Below the pieces are notes generated by a model. It did not search any database. It saw nothing but the letters and a program-made list of their open reading frames with translations, and was not told where the DNA came from. The position numbers were made by a program, and so were the translations under genes. Below, in pieces: positions 7,602 through 13,605 of a stretch of 16,238 nucleotides of DNA (position 1 is the first letter of the stretch; each line of letters begins with the position of its first letter). Source of the DNA: an uncultured Eubacteriales bacterium (GTDB taxonomy: Bacteria > Bacillota > Clostridia > Oscillospirales > Butyricicoccaceae); contig CAJKFC010000040.1 in assembly GCA_905199135.1 (NCBI GenBank), positions 1-16,238 on the forward strand, in the 5' to 3' direction.

Positions 7602-8650
7602 ACCTTATCCCAAAAACTCCTCTTTTCGGCCTTTTCCACCGTCTCTGCAAATGAGAGCTCCGCTTCGGCCTTTTCTTTTCCGCCTACATATATTTTTACA
7701 CTTCCGTATCTCTCACCCTGCTGTGCTCCGCCGTAGACAAAGCGGGGACCCTCCACCGTTATTTCGGCGGTTTCACCCTCCAAAAGAGGCAGTATGACCT
7801 CGCTTTCGGCCCTCACCGTGACGCTCTGTTTCTGACCGCCCGCAACGGGCACCGAAAGCGTGAAATCACTCGGCAGGACGGTGACGCTCTGTGCTTCTTT
7901 TCCGTACTGCTCGTAGAGGGAAAGATGGTCGTCCCAGTCGTCGGGAGCGCTCAGCGTCACCGCCACATATATCCTGCCGCCCATGTCGGCTGCCGACACA
8001 AGGCATCTGCCTGCGGCCATGGTATATCCCGTCTTGACCCCTATTATGTCGTCCCTCATGGAGAGCAGGCGGTTGTGATTTGTGAAATACCTTTCCCCTA
8101 TCTTAATGGATTTTGTCGACACAATCTGTCTGAAATCCTCGTTTTCAAGGGCTTTTGCCGCAATCAGAGCCATGTCCTTTGCGGTGCTCTTGTGGTTTTC
8201 GCCGTCAAGTCCGTTGGGGTTTTCAAAAAAGGTATTGTTCGCCCCTATTTCCATGGCTTTGGCGTTCATGAGGGTGACAAAGTCCTGCTGGTTTCCCGTA
8301 TAAAGACAGGCGAGAGCCACGGCGGCGTCGTTGCCCGAGCTTAAAAGCAGACCGTAGAGCAGCTCCCTGACCGTCAGCTTTTCATTGGGCTTCAGATACA
8401 TGGAGGAGCCCTCAATTCCCGTCCACTCCCTCTTTATTGTCACTTCGCTGTCCAAATCATAGAGCTCCAGCGCCACAAGAGCCGTCATTATCTTGGTAGT
8501 GCTGGCAATGAGCATGGAGCTTTCGGAATTTCTTTCAGACAGTATCTCTCCGCTGAAGCAGTCGTAAAAAACATAGCTCTCTGCCGAAATTCCGTGTGAT
8601 TTCGGCAGAAGCAGCCCGAAAAGGCACAAAATACATATTATTCTCTTCAT
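7571..8650 (-). CDS. dacF: Serine-type D-alanyl-D-alanine carboxypeptidase (DacF/PBP5-like)
   Basis: A penicillin-binding protein that removes the terminal D-Ala from peptidoglycan stem peptides and so limits crosslinking. Residues 1-23 form a signal peptide (MKR, hydrophobic core, probable cleavage after ISA). The three active-site motifs are in order: STTK (50-53, Ser50 nucleophile, Lys53), SGN (105-107) and KTG (206-208). A beta-rich C-terminal domain (about 245-335) is followed by SFWDKVWDSLKSFKK, an amphipathic helix that normally anchors such enzymes to the outer face of the membrane. The 359-residue length fits the family. AGGTGA lies upstream of ATG 8650 but sits within a perfect inverted repeat (see 8654-8682). 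Placement after ytfJ and before rluB, in a spore former, agrees with DacF of Clostridia, though PBP5-like vegetative use is equally possible; the symbol is by similarity. Confidence 0.92.
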   Translation of the reverse strand: MKRIICILCLFGLLLPKSHGISAESYVFYDCFSGEILSERNSESSMLIASTTKIMTALVALELYDLDSEVTIKREWTGIEGSSMYLKPNEKLTVRELLYGLLLSSGNDAAVALACLYTGNQQDFVTLMNAKAMEIGANNTFFENPNGLDGENHKSTAKDMALIAAKALENEDFRQIVSTKSIKIGERYFTNHNRLLSMRDDIIGVKTGYTMAAGRCLVSAADMGGRIYVAVTLSAPDDWDDHLSLYEQYGKEAQSVTVLPSDFTLSVPVAGGQKQSVTVRAESEVILPLLEGETAEITVEGPRFVYGGAQQGERYGSVKIYVGGKEKAEAELSFAETVEKAEKRSFWDKVWDSLKSFKK

Positions 8651-8653
8651 ACA

Positions 8654-8682
8654 TTCACCTCAGAAATATTCTATGAGGTGAA
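8654..8682 (-). promoter_or_regulatory. Inverted repeat covering the dacF ribosome binding site
   Basis: In the 40-nt gap between ytfJ and the carboxypeptidase gene, the minus strand carries TTCACCTCA, 11 nt, then TGAGGTGAA. The arms (8674-8682 and 8654-8662) are perfectly complementary over 9 bp. The right arm contains the AGGTGA ribosome binding site, 3 nt before the ATG. As RNA it would form a hairpin hiding the site. As DNA its half-sites are 20 bp apart centre to centre, about two helical turns, as expected for a dimeric repressor site. No T-run follows, so it is not a terminator. Confidence 0.55.
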
Positions 8683-8690
8683 GCCAGGTG

Positions 8691-9092
8691 TTATTCTGTC
8701 ATTTCCGAGGCCTTTTTCTCTCTCTTTTTCTCGTCTATATAGTTTGTTATCTTGTCAAAAGCCTGGGGCGCCATGTCGATTATCTTGTCAACCGCCGAGC
8801 CGGAGCCCTGATTCATATAGAGCACTCTCGTGTTGCCGTTGTTTATGACGATAAAGGCAAGGGGAGTTATGTTGGCTCCCGCGCCTGTGCCGCCCGTGAA
8901 ATTGAGCTTGCCTTTTTTGCCCTCGTTGTCAAAATCTCCGCCTGCGCCCGCAATTCCGAGAGACACCTTGGAAACAGGTATCAGCGTAGTGCCGTCGGGG
9001 GTGGTGATAGGTGCGCCAACGACGCTGTTTACATCGGCCACGCCCTTCATTTTTTCAAGTGTACTCGCGATAAATTCAGCAAAATTATTCAT
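8691..9092 (-). CDS. ytfJ: Sporulation protein YtfJ/GerW family
   Basis: A 133-residue soluble protein of the YtfJ (GerW) family, known in Bacillus and Clostridia as a spore-associated protein needed for normal germination; its biochemistry is not settled. Family features seen: the N-terminal helix with LEKMKGVADVNSVVG, then PITTPDGTTLIPVSKVSLGI, a glycine-rich stretch around GIAGAGGD and GGTGAGANITPLAFIVI, and a C-terminal basic helix. The spacing and length match the family. The ATG at 9092 overlaps the end of the DUF2953 gene by 8 nt and has AAGGAAGGA about 5 nt upstream. It pairs with the YtfI-like DUF2953 gene, as in Bacillus, which strengthens the call. Its presence suggests the organism forms endospores, though no sporulation sigma promoter was identified in front of it. 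Confidence 0.9.
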   Translation of the reverse strand: MNNFAEFIASTLEKMKGVADVNSVVGAPITTPDGTTLIPVSKVSLGIAGAGGDFDNEGKKGKLNFTGGTGAGANITPLAFIVINNGNTRVLYMNQGSGSAVDKIIDMAPQAFDKITNYIDEKKREKKASEMTE

Positions 9093-9762
9093 TTTTTCCT
9101 TCCTTTCGCAATTTCAGATAGGCCGCCGCTGCCGCTGTGAGAACGGTTATCGACCTGATATAAACTATTATGTCGCAGCCGAATCTCCAGCTTTCGGCGT
9201 CCATGTCGGCTCCTATGTCTATGCGCTGATTTTTTATGGTGACATGCTCATCGAGAAAGGGCTGGAGACAGGTGAAAAACACGCACAGCCTGCCGTAATC
9301 CAAAGCAGTTTTGGCCTTGTCTGCCCCTCCCGTCTTTATGCTGAGAAAAAGCCTTTCAAACACAGTGCCCTTTATTATTTTTCCTATGGCTTCGAGTACT
9401 ATGCCCGCATACCTGAGCTTTTTCTCAAGGTCTGACTGAAAAATATCTTTGAGCACTCCGCTTTTCTTGCTTTTTGTCTTTTTCTTTGGTTTTTTATCGG
9501 GCTCTTCCTCCCTGTGTTCCTCGGACTTTACCGTTTCTGCCTTTTTGGGAGGTTCATGGGAGGGAGGCTCCTCTTTTTTCTCTTTACTCTGTGTTTTTTT
9601 CTCCTTCAGGGGATAGAGCCTGTATTTTATGCCGTTCCACTTGACAAAGATTTTAAGTGACGGATACACCACCTGTATCTTTAAAGGCGTGAAGATTATC
9701 ACCAGAACGGCAAGCAGAATCACGGCGAGGATTATCCCGAGGATTTTAAGCAAAAGCAACAT
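9085..9762 (-). CDS. DUF2953 membrane protein (YtfI-like)
   Basis: About 225 residues. The N-terminus is a single hydrophobic segment (roughly 3-25, LLLLKILGIILAVILLAVLV). A short conserved-looking part (YPSLKIFVKWNGIKYRLYPL) follows, then a very charged Lys/Glu/Pro linker (about 53-102) of low complexity, and then the DUF2953 region, with KTGGADKAKTALDYGRLCVF and a second hydrophobic stretch close to the end. In Bacillus the homologue ytfI lies next to ytfJ and is linked to sporulation; no activity is known. The frame is open to a GTG at 9765, but the following ATG at 9762 has better spacing to GGGAG and makes a TGATG overlap with scpB, so I prefer it. The charged linker is poorly conserved in such proteins and is probably disordered. 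Confidence 0.85.
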   Translation of the reverse strand: MLLLLKILGIILAVILLAVLVIIFTPLKIQVVYPSLKIFVKWNGIKYRLYPLKEKKTQSKEKKEEPPSHEPPKKAETVKSEEHREEEPDKKPKKKTKSKKSGVLKDIFQSDLEKKLRYAGIVLEAIGKIIKGTVFERLFLSIKTGGADKAKTALDYGRLCVFFTCLQPFLDEHVTIKNQRIDIGADMDAESWRFGCDIIVYIRSITVLTAAAAAYLKLRKEGKNE

Positions 9763-10328
9763 CACTTCTCCCTTTCGTCCACCACGCCGAAGGCCAGCTG
9801 CTCCACATCTTCCCTTTCAAACTCCTTTATAAAGGGCAGTTCTTTAAGGTCAGATATGCCGAAAGCCCTTAAGAAGTTTTCGGTGGTTCTGTAAAGAGCA
9901 GGTCTGCCCGGCACATCGAGCCTGCCGCAGTTTTCAATAAGCTCCTTATCCAAAAGAGAGGACACGGTATATGTGCTGTCCACACCTCTGACCTGCTCGA
10001 TATACGCCCTTGTCACAGGCTGTTTATAGGCTATTATCGCCAGCACCTCGAGAGCCGACGATGAAAGGGGATTGCCCCTTCTGGTCTCCAAAGCCTTGCG
10101 GACATAGGGAGCGTAGTCCTTTCTCGAGCAAAGCTGATAGCTGTTTTCAAGCCTTATGAGCTTTATGCCCCTCATGCTGTAATCGTAGAGATCGGAAAGC
10201 TCCTTCGCGGTTTTTTCCACCTCGTCCTCGTCTATTTCCAGTATCTCCGAGAGGCGTTTTCTATTGAGAGGCTCTCCCGAAGCGAAGAGAACGGCCTCGA
10301 GTATATTAAGTTTTTCCTCACTGTCCAT
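9762..10328 (-). CDS. scpB: Segregation and condensation protein B
   Basis: A 188-residue subunit of the SMC-ScpA-ScpB condensin complex, which loads on and compacts the chromosome during segregation. The fold is two winged-helix domains. The first (about 8-80) opens LEAVLFASGEPLNRKRLSEIL. The second (about 87-165) has SSALEVLAIIAYKQPVTRAYIEQVRG followed by the wing region GRLDVPGRPALYRTTENFLRAFG, both strong family signatures. The length is normal. ATG 10328 overlaps the end of scpA by 11 nt, with AGAGGTGA upstream, so translation of the two partners is probably coupled. The stop codon overlaps the next gene's start. The Smc gene itself is not in the window. Confidence 0.95.
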   Translation of the reverse strand: MDSEEKLNILEAVLFASGEPLNRKRLSEILEIDEDEVEKTAKELSDLYDYSMRGIKLIRLENSYQLCSRKDYAPYVRKALETRRGNPLSSSALEVLAIIAYKQPVTRAYIEQVRGVDSTYTVSSLLDKELIENCGRLDVPGRPALYRTTENFLRAFGISDLKELPFIKEFEREDVEQLAFGVVDEREK

Positions 10329-11055
10329 TCTCTGTCACCTCTTTTTCAGCCTGTTTAAGGGTGAGCACATAGTCCTCCCCTTTTTCGGAAATGTCTATTT
10401 TTTTCGCTTTGATAAGCTCCAAAAGAGCGAGAAACACAGCGACAATCTCGCTTCTCGACCGTGACTTTTCCACAAGGGACATAAAGCTCACGCTGTCATT
10501 TTCCGCAAGAAGTGACGCTATCTCGGCTATTTTGGAGCCGACCGAAACGGTCTTATTGCCCACTATGCCTGCGAATTTGTTTATGGGCGGCGGAGCCTTT
10601 CTCTCAAATCTCTCGAACATTTTGGCTGCCGCCTTTACAAGGGCGGACACCTCGGCGTCTCCCGAAAAGCGCTTTTCCTTTTCAAGGCTCTCTCTTTCCC
10701 TTGTAAAAATGTCGAGACCTGTCTCACCCATATCGGACAGGGCTTCACCTGCCAGCTTTATCTTCTGATACTCCAAAAGGGCCTCCACAAGAGAGGCTCT
10801 CGGGTCCTCCTCTATCTGTTCGTCGTTTTTTGGCAGAAGCATTTTCGACTTGATATATGTCAGCTGTGCCGCCATCGTTACAAAAGACGAGGCTATCTCC
10901 ATATCGAAGCTCTTCATTCTGTCGAGATATTCCATATATTGATCCAGTATCTCGGCTATCGGTATATCGAAGATGCTGACCTTGTTTTTTGAAATAAGAG
11001 AGAGCAGGAGATCCAAAGGGCCGTCAAAGCTCTCCAAATGAAATGTGACCTCCAT
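10318..11055 (-). CDS. scpA: Segregation and condensation protein A
   Basis: The kleisin subunit that bridges the two SMC heads and binds an ScpB dimer. The 245-residue protein begins with the hallmark FHLESFDGPLDLLLSLISKN, followed by DIPIAEILDQYMEYL and AAQLTYIKSKMLLP (N-terminal SMC neck-binding region, about 1-80). A charged middle part binds ScpB. The C-terminal winged helix, about 195-235, includes FLALLELIKAKKIDI and binds the SMC head. The length matches the family. AAAGGAG lies a few nt before ATG 11055, and the gap from the M50 protease gene is 16 nt. The 11-nt overlap with scpB fits tight stoichiometric production. Confidence 0.96.
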   Translation of the reverse strand: MEVTFHLESFDGPLDLLLSLISKNKVSIFDIPIAEILDQYMEYLDRMKSFDMEIASSFVTMAAQLTYIKSKMLLPKNDEQIEEDPRASLVEALLEYQKIKLAGEALSDMGETGLDIFTRERESLEKEKRFSGDAEVSALVKAAAKMFERFERKAPPPINKFAGIVGNKTVSVGSKIAEIASLLAENDSVSFMSLVEKSRSRSEIVAVFLALLELIKAKKIDISEKGEDYVLTLKQAEKEVTENGQ

Positions 11056-11071
11056 GTCTCTCTCCTTTCTT

Positions 11072-11704
11072 TTAGAATATGAGAAGCAAAACTTTAAGCA
11101 TGCCGTTCATGACAAGCTCTCTCAAAAATATAAGCGGCGTATCCAAAAATCCGAAATAGAGCAGTATAAGCAGGGCGAACTGTATGTAGTAGCCGTTGTT
11201 ATACATAAACACTCTGAAGCTGTGGGGCATAAACGGGTAGATTATATTTGAGCCGTCGAGGGGCGGCACGGGCAGCAGGTTGAAAACGCCCAGACCGACG
11301 CTGAGACTGGCAAGAGTGACGAGGAAGCTTACGAGAGCCGTCGCCACATCTCCGCTTATTCCCGCAGCCCCCATTGAAAACACGATGAGCAGGCAGACAA
11401 AGGCCAGCACAAAGTTGGAAAGAGGACCTGCCAGCGCCACAAGGGACATGCCGACCTTTCTGTTTTTGAGGTTTGCAAGGTTTACGGGCACCGGCTTTGC
11501 CCAGCCGAAGCCGAAAAATATCATGCACAAGAGACCTATGGGGTCTATGTGGTCGATGGGGTTGAAGCTCAGCCTGCCCTGGCTTTTGGCGGTGTCGTCT
11601 CCCAAAAGATAGGCGGCGTAGCCGTGGCACATCTCATGTACCGTAAGGGCGATGAGAACGGCAGGAATTATTATGAGGTATTCCTCAAGGGATCTTCCGA
11701 ACAT
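11072..11704 (-). CDS. Site-2 protease family zinc metallopeptidase (M50, YwhC-like)
   Basis: A 210-residue multi-pass membrane protease. The zinc-binding HExxH is HEMCH (23-27) in the first membrane segment, and the third ligand motif NLLPVPPLDG (142-151) supplies Asp150. Additional hydrophobic segments lie around 85-112, 122-148 and 173-197. There is no PDZ domain, so this is not RseP/RasP or SpoIVFB but the short YwhC-like group of the S2P superfamily, which is widespread in Firmicutes and has no assigned substrate. The ATG at 11704 directly abuts the lysA TAA, with GGAG inside the lysA end serving as ribosome binding site. The scpA gene follows 16 nt later; this neighbour order is common in Clostridia and says little about function. 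Confidence 0.9.
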   Translation of the reverse strand: MFGRSLEEYLIIIPAVLIALTVHEMCHGYAAYLLGDDTAKSQGRLSFNPIDHIDPIGLLCMIFFGFGWAKPVPVNLANLKNRKVGMSLVALAGPLSNFVLAFVCLLIVFSMGAAGISGDVATALVSFLVTLASLSVGLGVFNLLPVPPLDGSNIIYPFMPHSFRVFMYNNGYYIQFALLILLYFGFLDTPLIFLRELVMNGMLKVLLLIF

Positions 11705-13003
11705 TTATCTCTCCAATCTCACAAGGTCCTCAAAGCTCTCGCGCTCTATGACCAGCGTGTCGTCCTTTCCGTCCACCAGCACCATGGCAGGTCTCGGAGT
11801 TTTGTTGTAGTTGGACGCCATGGAATAGTTGTAGGCGCCCGTCGTAAAGGTGCACAGTATGTCTCCGGGCTTGGGAGTCTGAATGTATATGTCCTTGGTG
11901 ACCATGTCGCCGCTCTCGCAGCACTTGCCTGCCACCGTAGCCTTGTAATTTCTCTCCTCATTTGCCCTGTTCGCCACACAGCACTCGTATCTTGCGTCAT
12001 AGAGGGCGTAGCGGGGGTTGTCGGTCATTCCGCCGTCCACAGAGACATAATTTCTTATGCCCTCAAGCTCCTTAAGTGTGCCTATTTCATAGAGGGTGAT
12101 TCCCGCGGGAGCCACGATGGAGCGTCCCGGCTCTATGGTGACAAAGGGCACGGGGAAATCATTCTCGCTGCACGACAGCTTTATGGCGTCGGCAAATGCC
12201 CCTATCATGTTTTCAAGGCTTTCGGGTTTGTCCTCATATGTGTATTTTACACCGAAACCGCCGCCCATAATCAGTTCTTTCAAAGTTATTCCGTATTTTT
12301 CACGGACGAGAGCCATAAAGTCGGCCATTACCTTGCCTGCCATGGAGTAGGGTTTGGACTCCAGAAGCTGGGAGCCTATGTGACAGTGAAAGCCCATGAG
12401 CTTTAAGTTTTCACATTTAAGTATCTCCTCAATGGCATTAAATGCCTGACCGTCGCCTATGCCGAAGCCGAACTTTGTGTCCTCCTTGCCCGTCGAGATG
12501 AACTCGTGGGTGTGGGCGTCGACACCCGGCTTTATTCTCAGTATGACCGCCATGTCGGTGTTTCTCTTTTTGCACTCCTCGTCGATTATCCTTATCTCCT
12601 GGAAATTGTCGATGACGATTCGTCCTATCTTTTTATCTATGGCGTAGGCTATCTCCTGCCTTGTCTTGTTGCCGCCGTGAAAATGCATGAGGGCGCTGTC
12701 GTAGCCTGCCGCCAAAGCGGTGTATATCTCGCCGCCCGACACCACATCGACATGCATATTTAAGGGCTTTATCAGCCTGTATATAAACTTTGCCGAAAGA
12801 GCCTTGCTGGCGTATGCCACGCTGTAATTTTCGCCGAAAAAGCTTTTCATCACCTCATGGTACTTTTCGCAGGCCTTTCTAATATAGTTCGCGCTCATGA
12901 CATAGAGGGGCGTGCCGTATTTTTTGGCAAGCTCCACAGTGTCGACACCCTCTATTTTGAGGTGTCCCTTTTCGTCCACCGAGAAATGGTCGTACAAAAA
13001 CAT
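11705..13003 (-). CDS. lysA: Diaminopimelate decarboxylase
   Basis: A PLP enzyme that decarboxylates meso-diaminopimelate to L-lysine, the final step of the lysine pathway, and therefore sits where cell-wall DAP and lysine pools meet. The 432-residue protein has the PLP lysine Lys67 in YASKAL, HIGSQ (208-212), the phosphate-binding GGGFG (247-251), EPGRS (291-295), CESGD (362-366) from the partner active site, and GAYNYSMASNYN (389-400). All key residues are present. GGAGGG, which also encodes the end of EngB, is the ribosome binding site for ATG 13003. The gap to engB is 2 nt and the next gene abuts the stop. No L-box riboswitch (the known lysine sensor) was seen in front of it, so lysine control of this copy is unlikely at this position. 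Confidence 0.96.
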   Translation of the reverse strand: MFLYDHFSVDEKGHLKIEGVDTVELAKKYGTPLYVMSANYIRKACEKYHEVMKSFFGENYSVAYASKALSAKFIYRLIKPLNMHVDVVSGGEIYTALAAGYDSALMHFHGGNKTRQEIAYAIDKKIGRIVIDNFQEIRIIDEECKKRNTDMAVILRIKPGVDAHTHEFISTGKEDTKFGFGIGDGQAFNAIEEILKCENLKLMGFHCHIGSQLLESKPYSMAGKVMADFMALVREKYGITLKELIMGGGFGVKYTYEDKPESLENMIGAFADAIKLSCSENDFPVPFVTIEPGRSIVAPAGITLYEIGTLKELEGIRNYVSVDGGMTDNPRYALYDARYECCVANRANEERNYKATVAGKCCESGDMVTKDIYIQTPKPGDILCTFTTGAYNYSMASNYNKTPRPAMVLVDGKDDTLVIERESFEDLVRLER

Positions 13004-13005
13004 AT

Positions 13006-13596
13006 CTATCCCTCCAAAGCTGTCTCTATATCCTTTATTATGTCAAGCCTTCCCGTGCCCTTTTCTGCCGAGAACATGAGAAGTCTCTCGTTTTCCTCAA
13101 GTCCCAGCGTCTCCCTTATGAGGGCGGCGTTTTCCTCTATCTCCCTCGGTTTGAGCTTGTCCGTCTTGTTGGCGATGACGGTGAAAGGCAGACCGTAGGC
13201 CCTTATCCACTCCATCATCTGAACATCGAGCTGGGTGGGGCGGTGTCTGCTGTCGACTATGAGATAAAATCTGGCGATTTTATCGTTGTCGTAGGACAGA
13301 AAGCTCACTATGAGCTTGGAAAACCTCTCTTTTTCAGCCTTCGAGGTCTTGGCGTAGCCATAGCCGGGAAGGTCTACAAACCAGTATTTGTCCTCGAGGC
13401 GAAAGAGATTTACATATATCGTCTTTCCCGGCGAGGCGCTGACTTTTGCGAAGTTTTTCTTTTGAAATATCCTGTTTATCGTGCTGGATTTTCCCACATT
13501 GGATTTTCCGGCAAAGATTATCCTCTTGCCGCTGTCACGGGGAAAATCCCTCTCGGAGGCCGCCGAGCGCACGAAGACGGCCTTTGTAATGTCCAT
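13006..13596 (-). CDS. engB: Ribosome biogenesis GTPase EngB (YsxC/YihA)
   Basis: A 196-residue GTPase needed for late assembly of the 50S ribosomal subunit. All G motifs are visible: G1 GKSNVGKSS (30-38), G2 region SPGKT (55-59), G3 DLPGYG (75-80), G4 NKTDK (143-147) and G5 SAEKG (176-180). The family usually has PGRT in G2; Lys58 for Arg is a conservative change. Length is normal for EngB and far shorter than multi-domain GTPases such as Der or Era. AGGAG precedes ATG 13596, and the gap from lon is 9 nt. The lon-engB pair is also found in Bacillus subtilis (lonA-ysxC), which supports both calls. Confidence 0.96.
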   Translation of the reverse strand: MDITKAVFVRSAASERDFPRDSGKRIIFAGKSNVGKSSTINRIFQKKNFAKVSASPGKTIYVNLFRLEDKYWFVDLPGYGYAKTSKAEKERFSKLIVSFLSYDNDKIARFYLIVDSRHRPTQLDVQMMEWIRAYGLPFTVIANKTDKLKPREIEENAALIRETLGLEENERLLMFSAEKGTGRLDIIKDIETALEG

Positions 13597-13605
13597 ATAT
13601 ATCTC

